Of a DNA stretch of 64,000 bases, positions 31,956-49,197 are shown one piece after another. The notes below the pieces were generated by a model. That model did not search any database. It saw only the letters and a list, made by a program, of their open reading frames with translations, and was not told the origin of the DNA. Position 1 is the first letter of the stretch; every line of letters begins with the position of its first letter. Origin of the DNA: Streptomyces inhibens (GTDB lineage Bacteria > Actinomycetota > Actinomycetes > Streptomycetales > Streptomycetaceae). The translations under genes and the position numbers were made by a program. Location of the stretch: positions 1 to 64,000 of the forward strand of contig NZ_QUAC01000209.1 in the NCBI RefSeq assembly GCF_003389455.1. The letters run 5' to 3'.

Positions 31956-33346
31956 GGCGCCGTACGTTCACGGCCGGGGCCGCGGCGGGGGCCGCCCTGT
32001 TGGCCGGTGCCGGATGCGACGCGCCCGGTGGCGAGGGGTACGGAGACGGCGGTGACGGCCGGGGCAGCGGCGGCCGTCGCGGCGCCCCCGTCACCCTGAC
32101 CGTCCTCACGCACTACGCGAGCGAACCGCTCGCCTCGGCGCTGCAAACCGTCGTCGACGCCTGGAACGCGACGCACCGGCGCATCACGGTGCGCACGGCC
32201 GCGGTCAAGTTCGCCGATCTGCTGACGACTTACATGGTGCGGCAGGCCGCGGGCCAGGGCGCCGACATCATCCATCCGTACTGCCTGTGGACCGGCCAGC
32301 TGGTGCGGGCCGGGGTACTGCGCCCGGTGCCGCCCGCCGCCGCGCGGCAGATCCGCCGGGACTTCACCCCGGCGGCCGTGGCGGCGTCGTCCGTGCACGG
32401 CACGCTCTACGGCTACCCCACGGAGGTGCAGACCTACGCGCTCTACTACAACAGGCGGCTGCTGCGGCAGGCCGGTATCGACGGGCCGCCGGGTACCTGG
32501 CAGGAGCTGGAGGACGCGGCGTACCGCACCGCCCGCCGCGACCGCCACGGCAACATGCTGGTGCAGGGCTTCGGGCTGTCGCGGGCCGACGATGCGAGCG
32601 TCGTGGGGCAGACGCTGGCTCTGCTGGCCGCGCGCGGCGGCGCATTCCTCACCCCCGACGGACGGCGCACCGCCATCGGCTCGGCCGCCGGGCGCGATGT
32701 GCTCGACCTGGAGCGCCGGCTCATCGACCGCGGCGCCGCCGACTCCGGTATCTCGCTCCTCAGGGCCTTTCCGTCCGGCCAGGTCGCGATGGCGATCAAC
32801 GCCGGCTGGTGGACGGCGAGTCTGCGTGGCGCGATGGGGGCGGACTACCGCGAGGTCGGGGTGGCGCCGGTGCCGGGCCCCGCACCGGACGACCGCGGCA
32901 CGCTCGCCACGGGCTTCCTGCTCGGTGTGAACGCGAAGAGCAGATATCCGGGGGAGGCCTGGGAGTTCCTGCACTGGCTCAACGGTGTGCGGGCGCCGGC
33001 CGCCCGGCCGGGGCGCGGCGCGGGAGGAGGCGTCCCGGTGTCCAGGATGAGCGCGCTCCAGGTGTCGGTCGGTTCGATGACCGGGCGGGCGGACGATATG
33101 CGGGCGCTGCTGGGAGGCGGCGGCGAGGGGGACGCCGACGGCCGAGGTGGCGGCGACCCGAACCTCGGCCCCTTCCTGGACGCGCTGCGCTACGCCGTCC
33201 CGGAACCGAACGGTCCGCGCGCGCAGCAGGCCAAATCGCTGCTGCGCAAGAACATCGAGGACGTCTGGACGGGCCGGGCCTCGGTCGATGCCGCGCTGCG
33301 CACCGCCGGCCGGCAGATCGACCAGGAACTGTCCCGGCCCTACTGA
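31952..33346 (+). CDS. Extracellular solute-binding lipoprotein (sugar ABC importer)
   Basis: A 464-aa family 1 solute-binding protein. The N-terminus MRRRTFTAGAAAGAALLAGA GC is a Tat-type leader with a lipobox ending at Cys22, so it is a lipoprotein on the outer face of the membrane. Body features of the sugar-binding family: VTLTVLTHYASEPLASALQT, DIIHPYCLWTGQLVRAGVL, YGYPTEVQTYALYYNRRLLR, GQVAMAINAGWWTASL. A low-complexity Gly/Asp/Arg stretch follows the lipobox. It works with the two permeases downstream. The adjacency to the mannosylation genes suggests uptake of a sugar, but specificity is not visible. Confidence 0.9.
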   Translation: MRRRTFTAGAAAGAALLAGAGCDAPGGEGYGDGGDGRGSGGRRGAPVTLTVLTHYASEPLASALQTVVDAWNATHRRITVRTAAVKFADLLTTYMVRQAAGQGADIIHPYCLWTGQLVRAGVLRPVPPAAARQIRRDFTPAAVAASSVHGTLYGYPTEVQTYALYYNRRLLRQAGIDGPPGTWQELEDAAYRTARRDRHGNMLVQGFGLSRADDASVVGQTLALLAARGGAFLTPDGRRTAIGSAAGRDVLDLERRLIDRGAADSGISLLRAFPSGQVAMAINAGWWTASLRGAMGADYREVGVAPVPGPAPDDRGTLATGFLLGVNAKSRYPGEAWEFLHWLNGVRAPAARPGRGAGGGVPVSRMSALQVSVGSMTGRADDMRALLGGGGEGDADGRGGGDPNLGPFLDALRYAVPEPNGPRAQQAKSLLRKNIEDVWTGRASVDAALRTAGRQIDQELSRPY

Positions 33347-33380
33347 GCCACTCCCCCATGTCATCGAGAGGTGGTGCCGA

Positions 33381-34292
33381 ATGGCTTCAGCCGGCGGTGG
33401 TCCCGTCAGGGCGGCCCGGCGGCGGCAGACCGCCGTCGCCTATCTGTTCCTGACCCCGGCCCTGCTGTTCTTCGCGGTCTTCCTCGCCCTGCCGCTGCTG
33501 TTCGCCGTGCTGCTCGCGCAGTCGCGCTGGGCCGGCTTCGACCTCGCCGATATCGAGCCGGTCGGGATGGCCAACTTCACCGACCTCTTCGCCCGCGGCT
33601 CGACCTTCCTGACGCCCGTCCTCACCAATACGCTGCTGTACGCCGTCGGCACCGTCGCGATCGCCCTCCTCGGCGCGCTCACCCTCGCGACCTGCATCAA
33701 CAACCTTCGTTTCCAGGGTCTTTGGCGGACCCTCTCTTTCCTCCCGATTGTGACGACCGTGGTCGCCGTGGGCAACGTATGGAAGTACCTGTACGCACCG
33801 GGCGGGCTGATCAACGGAGCCCTCAACGGTCTGGGTCTGCATTCCGTGGCCTTTCTCCAGGACCCCGGCACGGCGCTGCCGTCCGTCGTCGTGGTGCAGG
33901 CATGGGCCTCCATGGGAACCGCGATCCTCATTCTCACCGCGGGCCTGAAGTCGATCCCCGAGGCCTATTACGAGGCCGCCGAGCTGGACGGTGCCGGCGC
34001 CGGCACCATTTTCCGGCGCATCACCCTGCCGCTGCTCCGGCCGTCCCTGCTCTTCGTCTGCATCACCCAATTCATCACCGGATTGCAGTCGTTCGCCCTG
34101 ATCAATGTCATGACGGACGACGGCGGACCGGGCGATGCGACGAATGTCGCGGCTCTGGAGATGTATCAGCAGGCGTTCAAGTACGGCGACTGGGGAATCG
34201 CCAGTGCGGCCGCCTTTGTGCTGTTCCTGGTGATTGTCGCGATCACGGTGGGGCAGCTCTGGCTGTTCCGCCGGAAAGGCGGGGAATCGTGA
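33381..34292 (+). CDS. Sugar ABC transporter permease (MalF-type)
   Basis: A 303-aa permease with six hydrophobic segments. It starts at the ATG at 33381; longer frames run back into the binding-protein gene. The EAA loop that docks the ATPase is EAAELDGAGAGTIFRRITLP. CUT1-type pattern: TAVAYLFLTPALLFFAVFLA at the N-terminus, FSFLPIVTTVVAVGNVW-like segment in the centre. The stop overlaps the next start by GTGA. No ATPase gene is present; in Streptomyces CUT1 importers often share MsiK. Confidence 0.9.
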   Translation: MASAGGGPVRAARRRQTAVAYLFLTPALLFFAVFLALPLLFAVLLAQSRWAGFDLADIEPVGMANFTDLFARGSTFLTPVLTNTLLYAVGTVAIALLGALTLATCINNLRFQGLWRTLSFLPIVTTVVAVGNVWKYLYAPGGLINGALNGLGLHSVAFLQDPGTALPSVVVVQAWASMGTAILILTAGLKSIPEAYYEAAELDGAGAGTIFRRITLPLLRPSLLFVCITQFITGLQSFALINVMTDDGGPGDATNVAALEMYQQAFKYGDWGIASAAAFVLFLVIVAITVGQLWLFRRKGGES

Positions 34293-35179
34293 GCCGGTCC
34301 GCCCGTCGGCGCCCCCGTCATCGCCGCCCCTGGGGCTCGTACGCCGTGGTCGTCGCCGGGGCCGTCCTCACCCTCGTCCCGTTCCTCGACATGCTGCTGA
34401 CCTCGTTCAAGGGGCCCGGCGAATACGGAAAACTCCCCTACCGCTTCCTCCCCCAGGCCTTCGACCTTTCCAACTACCGCGCCGCGATGGAGCAGCTGAA
34501 TCTGCCCCTGCTTTTCCGCAACAGCGTCATCGCCACCGCCGTGATCACCGGATCCATTCTGGTGACCTCCGCGCTCGCCGGATACGCGCTGGCCAAGCTG
34601 CACTTCCCCGGCCGGGAGGTGATCTTTCGCCTGGTCCTTTCCACGATGATGTTCCCGCCGTTTCTTTTCTTCATCCCGCACTTTCTGATCCTGGTGCACT
34701 GGCCCGGCGCCGGCGGCAACGACCTGCTCGGCCGCGGCGGGGCGGGCCTCACCGTGAGCCTTGCCGCGCTGGTCATGCCGTTCCTCGTCTCCGGTTTCGG
34801 GATCTTTCTGATGCGGCAATTCATGATCTCCATCCCGGACGAACTGCTGGAGGCGGCCCGTATCGACGGCGCCGGCGAATTCGCCCTCTGGTGGCGCATC
34901 GTGCTGCCCCAGACCAAACCGGTGGCGGTCACCCTCGCGCTGCTCACCTTCGTCAACGCCTGGAACGAATACATCTGGGCGCTGCTGATCTCCACCGCCA
35001 ATCCGCGGCTCATGACGCTGCCGGTGGGCATCCAGATGCTGCAGAGCTATCTCGACCCCGACCGTATGGTCCCGGTCATGATGGCCGGCCTGGTGCTGAG
35101 CATCCTGCCGGTCCTGCTGCTCTTCCTGCTGCTGCAGAAGCACTACCTGCGCGGGGTGATGCTCAGCGGCCTCAAGTGA
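34289..35179 (+). CDS. Sugar ABC transporter permease (MalG-type)
   Basis: A 296-aa permease with six hydrophobic segments and the EAA loop EAARIDGAGEFALWWRIVLP followed by NAWNEYIWALLISTANP, typical of MalG/CUT1 proteins. It starts at a GTG overlapping the previous stop, so production of the two permeases is coupled. A GGGGGC/GCCCCC hairpin follows, separating this operon from mppG 136 nt further on. Confidence 0.9.
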   Translation: MSRSARRRPRHRRPWGSYAVVVAGAVLTLVPFLDMLLTSFKGPGEYGKLPYRFLPQAFDLSNYRAAMEQLNLPLLFRNSVIATAVITGSILVTSALAGYALAKLHFPGREVIFRLVLSTMMFPPFLFFIPHFLILVHWPGAGGNDLLGRGGAGLTVSLAALVMPFLVSGFGIFLMRQFMISIPDELLEAARIDGAGEFALWWRIVLPQTKPVAVTLALLTFVNAWNEYIWALLISTANPRLMTLPVGIQMLQSYLDPDRMVPVMMAGLVLSILPVLLLFLLLQKHYLRGVMLSGLK

Positions 35180-35189
35180 CGGGCGCCCT

Positions 35190-35207
35190 GGGGGCGGTGT
35201 GGCCCCC
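35190..35207 (+). terminator. Short hairpin after the importer operon
   Basis: GGGGGC / GCCCCC with a 6-nt loop, 10 nt after the permease stop. Short, so termination may be partial and mppG could be read from both its own and the upstream promoter. Confidence 0.5.
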
Positions 35208-35314
35208 CGGCGCACCCGTCGAGGTTGACTTCTCCGTAAAACATGATGAGTTCCGGTTTCTCCTGGGCTGTTGTGGCAGCTGTGGTGAGAGTTTCTGACC
35301 CCTCAGGAGGAACC

Positions 35315-36514
35315 ATGGCTTCCGACTCGTCGTCCCCGACGCCGATGCCGGCCGTGTCGTTGATCGTGCCGACGTTCAACGAGGCAGCGAACATTGATGA
35401 GTTGCTCGACGGCGTGTGTGCGGCGATCCCGGCGGGTCTGGAGGTCGAGGTGCTGTTCGTCGACGACTCGACGGATGACACACCGGAGGTCATCGAGAAG
35501 GCGGCCGCGCGCTGTCCGATGCCGGTGTCGGTGCTGCACCGGGAGGTTCCCGAAGGGGGGCTCGGCGGAGCGGTGGTGGCCGGGATCGCCCGTACGAGTG
35601 CGCCGTGGATCATGGTGATGGACGCCGATCTGCAGCATCCCCCGCAGCTGCTGCCGCAGTTGATCGAGGCCGGTGAGCGCGCGTCGGCCGAGTTGGTGGT
35701 GGCCAGCAGATACGCGGAGGGCGGGAGCCGTGGCGGGCTGGCCGGCGGGTACCGGGTGGCCGTGTCGGGGGCGTCGACCGCGCTGACCAAGTCGCTGTTC
35801 CCCCGGCTGCTGCGCGGGGTCTCCGACCCGATGAGCGGGTGCTTCGCCATCCGGCGGGAGGCGGTCGACCGCGCCGTACAGGAGGGCGAGACCCGGCAGG
35901 AAGGGGGGCTGCGGCCGCTCGGCTACAAGATTCTGCTGGAGCTCGCGGTGCGCTGCCGGCCGCGCGGGGTGGTGGAGGTGCCGTACGAGTTCGGGGAGCG
36001 GTTCGCCGGCGAGTCGAAGTCGACGGTGCGCGAGGGGCTGCGGTTCCTGCGGCATCTGGCGGAGCTGCGGACCAGCGACAAACGGGCCCGGATGGTGGCC
36101 TTCGGGCTGATCGGGGTGTCGGGCTTCGTACCGAATCTGCTGGCGCTGTGGGCGCTGACCGGTGCCACGACCCTGCATTACGCGGTGGCGGAGGTGCTGG
36201 CCAATCAGCTCGGGGTGCTGTGGAACTTCGCGCTGCTGGACTTCCTGGTCTACCGGAGCGGGAAACCGGGGCGCGGGGCCGGCCGGCTGCTGGGGTTCGC
36301 GGCGCTCAGCAACGCGGATCTGCTGGCGCGGATCCCGTTGATGATGCTGTTCGTGGAGCAGGCCGGGATGGGGCCGGTGCCGGCGACCGTGATCAGTCTC
36401 GTGGTGGTGTTCGCGCTGCGGTTCCTGCTGGTCGACACGTTGATCTACCGGCGCAAGGGGGCGGCCGCAAAGCGCGCGGCGGACGCGGCGGTCAGGTCCG
36501 AGGGCGCTGCTTAG
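35315..36514 (+). CDS. mppG: Polyprenyl-phosphate mannose synthase (GT2) fused to GtrA-like domain, MppG
   Basis: A 399-aa protein; the ATG at 35315 has AGGAGG 6 nt upstream. Residues 10-245 are a GT2 dolichol-phosphate-mannose synthase domain: SLIVPTFNEAANIDELLDGV, VLFVDDSTDDTPEVIE, the DAD metal motif in MVMDADLQHPPQ, and the VPYEFGERFAGESKS block. Residues 265-385 are a GtrA-like four-helix membrane domain (FGLIGVSGFVPNLLALW onward). It transfers mannose from GDP-mannose to a polyprenyl phosphate, making the donor for GT-C enzymes. The next two genes are such enzymes. The symbol follows my recollection of the mannopeptimycin cluster order G-H-I-J-A-B-K-L. Confidence 0.85.
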   Translation: MASDSSSPTPMPAVSLIVPTFNEAANIDELLDGVCAAIPAGLEVEVLFVDDSTDDTPEVIEKAAARCPMPVSVLHREVPEGGLGGAVVAGIARTSAPWIMVMDADLQHPPQLLPQLIEAGERASAELVVASRYAEGGSRGGLAGGYRVAVSGASTALTKSLFPRLLRGVSDPMSGCFAIRREAVDRAVQEGETRQEGGLRPLGYKILLELAVRCRPRGVVEVPYEFGERFAGESKSTVREGLRFLRHLAELRTSDKRARMVAFGLIGVSGFVPNLLALWALTGATTLHYAVAEVLANQLGVLWNFALLDFLVYRSGKPGRGAGRLLGFAALSNADLLARIPLMMLFVEQAGMGPVPATVISLVVVFALRFLLVDTLIYRRKGAAAKRAADAAVRSEGAA

Positions 36515-36612
36515 CTGACAAGGCAAACTCGTGGCGGCCCGCCCCTGCCGGACAGCAGACTCCGAGCGATGATCTCGCCGGATTCCACCTGGACGGACAG
36601 AGGCGGAGAAAC

Positions 36613-38112
36613 GTGCTGACAGCTCCCGTTGATGTGGGAACGGATCCGCGTTCGGCGGTACGGCCGGCCCGATGGCCGGCGGCCGTCGTCGCGGGCGCCG
36701 TGACCGTCGTGCTGCTCGCCCTGTCCGGCAGGTATGGCTACAACGTCGACGAGCTGTATTTCCGGCTGCTCGGCGAACACGGCTGGGCCTGGGGCTACAC
36801 CGACCAGCCGCCGCTGGTGCCGGCGCTGGTGCACGCCACCGCCCAGGTCCTCGGCGACTCGGTGTGGGCGATCCGGGTGCCGGCGGCGCTGTGCGCGGGG
36901 GCCGTGGTGCTGCTCGGGGCGCTGATCACCGCCGAACTCGGCGGCACCCGCCGGGCACAGACTCTTTCCGCCCTGGGCCTGGGCAGCTCGTTCCTGGTGC
37001 TCAGCGTCGGCCACATCATGGTGACCACCACCCTGGACATGCTCGCCTGGGCCGCAGTGCTGCTCTTCGTCCTGCGGGCGCTGCTGCGCTCGGAGGGCAA
37101 GTGGTGGCTGTGGGCGGGGGTGGTGCTGGGCCTGGCGCTGTACGCCAAGTACATCGTGGCGCTGCTGCCGGTGGCCCTGCTGGCCGGGCTCGCGCTGGTC
37201 GGACCGCGCAAGGTGTTCCGTGACCGGTGGCTGTACGCGGGGATCGCGCTGGCGCTGGCCATCGGCTCGCCGAACCTGATCTACCAGGCCACCCATGACT
37301 TCCCGCAGCTGCAGATGGCCGATGCGCTGGGCGCCACCGACGGCCCGATGAACCGGGTCATCTTCGTGCCGAGCCTGGTGATCCTGCTCGGTCCGGTGCT
37401 GACCGTGGTGTGGGTGGCGGGGCTGGTGAAGCTGCTGCGTGAGCCGGCATGGCGGCCGGTGCGGGCGCTGGCACCGGCGTTCGTGGTCGGGGTGGCGCTG
37501 ACCCTCTACGGCGGTGGCCGGCCCGACTACGTCGGCGGGTTCCTGATCGGGCTGTTCGCGGCCGGGGCGGTGGCCGCCGACCGGTGGATGGGGCGGCGTA
37601 CGTCCCGGCGGGTGCTGCTGTGCGCCGGACTGGCCGCCAGTGCGGTGCTACAGGTGCTGATGGCGCTGCCGGTGCTGCCGCAGAACTCCCCGTTCGTGCC
37701 GCTGAACAACATCTCCCTGGAGAGCGTCGGCTGGCCGCGGCTGGCCGAGCAGGTGCGCACGGCGTACGAGGCGCTGCCGCGGCAGCAGCGGGAGCGGGCC
37801 GTGGTGCTCGCCGACAACCTCGGGGAGAGCGGCGCGCTGGACCGCTACGGGCACGGGCTGCCCGCGGTGTTCAGCGGCCACAACGAACTGCACAAGTGGG
37901 GCCCGCCGCCGGAGCGCGCCGAGGTGGTGGTCGCGGTGGGCGTGCCCCGGTCCCGGCTGGCCGCGGGGTTCACCTCGTGCACCGTCGTGGGACGGGTCGA
38001 CAACGGCGTCGGCGTCGAGAACGCCGAGCAGGGCAGGCCGATCACGGTGTGCCACGGCCGCAAGGCTTCCTGGGCCCGACTGTGGCCCTCCTACCACTAC
38101 TTGAGCGGCTGA
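36613..38112 (+). CDS. mppH: Polyprenol-dependent mannosyltransferase (GT-C, GT39/ArnT-like), MppH
   Basis: A 499-aa membrane protein from a GTG at 36613 (GGCGGAG upstream). Eleven or so hydrophobic segments; the first extracytoplasmic loop carries the catalytic Asp-Glu of GT-C enzymes in YGYNVDELYFRLLGEHGWAW. A C-terminal soluble region (about 390-499) contains RAVVLADNLGESGALDRYGH and HNELHKWGPPPERAEVVVAV. It transfers mannose from a polyprenyl-phosphate carrier to the peptide on the outer face. The protein is a close tandem paralogue of MppI; mannopeptimycin needs an O-linked dimannose on Tyr and an N-linked mannose. Which one this enzyme adds is not decided here. Confidence 0.85.
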   Translation: MLTAPVDVGTDPRSAVRPARWPAAVVAGAVTVVLLALSGRYGYNVDELYFRLLGEHGWAWGYTDQPPLVPALVHATAQVLGDSVWAIRVPAALCAGAVVLLGALITAELGGTRRAQTLSALGLGSSFLVLSVGHIMVTTTLDMLAWAAVLLFVLRALLRSEGKWWLWAGVVLGLALYAKYIVALLPVALLAGLALVGPRKVFRDRWLYAGIALALAIGSPNLIYQATHDFPQLQMADALGATDGPMNRVIFVPSLVILLGPVLTVVWVAGLVKLLREPAWRPVRALAPAFVVGVALTLYGGGRPDYVGGFLIGLFAAGAVAADRWMGRRTSRRVLLCAGLAASAVLQVLMALPVLPQNSPFVPLNNISLESVGWPRLAEQVRTAYEALPRQQRERAVVLADNLGESGALDRYGHGLPAVFSGHNELHKWGPPPERAEVVVAVGVPRSRLAAGFTSCTVVGRVDNGVGVENAEQGRPITVCHGRKASWARLWPSYHYLSG

Positions 38113-38170
38113 TGTGCCCCTGCACCCCGGGCCGTGTGCGAATCGACAATTCAGCGGGAAGTGAGGCGTG

Positions 38171-39700
38171 ATGACGACATCCCTCGACAGGGATTCCAGG
38201 GCGGCCGCGGCCGAACCGGGGGTGTTCCGCCCGGCGCCGATGGCGTGGCGGCCGGTCGCCGTGGTGGTGGCCGCGCTGGCCGTGCTGCTGTTCGCCTTCG
38301 CCGGCGAATACGGCTACCACGCCGATGAGTTGTACTTCCGGCTGCTCGGGGTGCACGGCTTCGCCTGGGGCTATGTGGACCAGCCGCCGCTGCTGCCGCT
38401 GGCCGTACGGACCTCGATGGAGATCTTCGGCGACAGCATGTGGGCGATCCGGGTGCCCGCGGTGCTGTGCGCGGCGGCCGTGACCGCGCTCGGCGCGATG
38501 ATCGCCGCCGAGCTGGGCGGTTCCCGGCGGGCCCAGACGCTGACCGCGTTCGGGGTGGCCACCTCGACGATGGTGCTCAGCTTCGGCCACTGGATCCTCA
38601 CCACCAGCTTCGACACCGTGGCGTGGGCCGCGGTGCTGCTGTTCGTGATGCGGGTGCTGCTGCGCGGCGAGAGCAAGTGGTGGCTGTGGGCCGGGGTGGT
38701 GGTCGGTGTCGCGCTGTACGCCAAGTACATCGTGCTGCTGCTGCCGGTGGCCCTGCTCGTGGGGCTGGCGCTGGTCGGCCCGCGGAAGGTCTTCCGCGAC
38801 GGGAAGCTGTACGCGGGCACGGCGCTGGCGCTGGTCATCGGCTCGCCGAACCTGATCTACCAGGCCACCCATGACTTCCCGCAGCTCCAGATGGCGGAGG
38901 GGCTGGCGGGCACCGACGGCGAGGCGAACCGCGCCATGTTCGCCACGAACCTGATCCTGCTGTTCGGCCCCGCGCTGTTCGTGCTGTGCATGATCGGGCT
39001 GGTCAAGCTGTTCCGGGTGCCGGAGTGGAAGCCCGTACGGACACTGGCCGTCGGCTATCTCGCGGCCACCGCGGCGTCGTACCTCATCGAGGGCGGCCGG
39101 CCGGACTACACCGGCGGACTGCTGATCGCGCTGCTGGCCGCCGGGTGTGTGACGGCCGACCGGTGGGCGGGCGCCCGCAAGCTGCGGCTCTCGGTGCTCG
39201 CGGTCTCGCTGACGCTCAGCACCGCGGTGCAGATGCTGCTGTCTCTGCCGGTGATTCCCAAGACCTCGCTGCGCGACTTCCAGATCGCCAGCATGGCGCT
39301 GGAGACGGTGGGCTGGCCCCGTCTGGTCCAGCAGACCGAGGCGGCCTACCGCGCACTGCCGGCGGCGGACCGCGACCGCGCGATCGTGCTCACCGAGAAC
39401 TTCGGCGAGGCGGGCGCCCTGGACCACTACGGCCACGGGCTGCCGGCGGTGTACAGCGGCCACAACGAGCTGTACCACTGGGGCCCGCCGCCGCAGCGCG
39501 CCGAGGTGGTGGTCGCGGTGGGCATCGACCGGAAACGGCTGTCCGCCGACTTCACCAGCTGCAAGGTCGTCGACCACATCGACAACCGCCTGGGCATCGA
39601 CAACCCGGAACAGGGCGTGCCGATCACGGTGTGCCACGGCCCCAAGAAGCCCTGGTCCGCGCTGTGGCCGGCCTACCGGCACTACAACGCCTATCTGTAG
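38171..39700 (+). CDS. mppI: Polyprenol-dependent mannosyltransferase (GT-C, GT39/ArnT-like), MppI
   Basis: A 509-aa paralogue of MppH, alignable over the full length by eye with long identical stretches such as KWWLWAGVV, LYAKYIV, GSPNLIYQATHDFPQLQMA. Catalytic Asp-Glu in YGYHADELYFRLLGVHGFAW. It begins at the ATG at 38171; a GTG one codon earlier is also possible. C-terminal soluble segment DRDRAIVLTENFGEAGALDH. Same chemistry as MppH with a different acceptor expected. A perfect 15-bp terminator after it separates the mannosylation genes from mppJ. Confidence 0.85.
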   Translation: MTTSLDRDSRAAAAEPGVFRPAPMAWRPVAVVVAALAVLLFAFAGEYGYHADELYFRLLGVHGFAWGYVDQPPLLPLAVRTSMEIFGDSMWAIRVPAVLCAAAVTALGAMIAAELGGSRRAQTLTAFGVATSTMVLSFGHWILTTSFDTVAWAAVLLFVMRVLLRGESKWWLWAGVVVGVALYAKYIVLLLPVALLVGLALVGPRKVFRDGKLYAGTALALVIGSPNLIYQATHDFPQLQMAEGLAGTDGEANRAMFATNLILLFGPALFVLCMIGLVKLFRVPEWKPVRTLAVGYLAATAASYLIEGGRPDYTGGLLIALLAAGCVTADRWAGARKLRLSVLAVSLTLSTAVQMLLSLPVIPKTSLRDFQIASMALETVGWPRLVQQTEAAYRALPAADRDRAIVLTENFGEAGALDHYGHGLPAVYSGHNELYHWGPPPQRAEVVVAVGIDRKRLSADFTSCKVVDHIDNRLGIDNPEQGVPITVCHGPKKPWSALWPAYRHYNAYL

Positions 39701-39723
39701 CGCGCCTCTCGTCCCCCACCCCG

Positions 39724-39756
39724 CGGCCCGGTCCGAAGCACCTTCGGACCGGGCCG
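39724..39756. terminator. Perfect 15-bp hairpin between mppI and mppJ
   Basis: CGGCCCGGTCCGAAG / CTTCGGACCGGGCCG with a 3-nt loop, 24 nt after the mppI stop. It suggests that mppG-H-I and mppJ-A-B-K-L are separate transcripts. Confidence 0.9.
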
Positions 39757-39784
39757 TCTGCCGACCTGCTTCGCTGCACGGTAA

Positions 39785-40903
<1,119 letters not shown>

Positions 40904-40944
40904 CCGCACACGCATATCGATCACGTCGGCTGAGGGGGTTTTCC

Positions 40945-49193
<8,249 letters not shown>

Positions 49194-49197
<4 letters not shown>

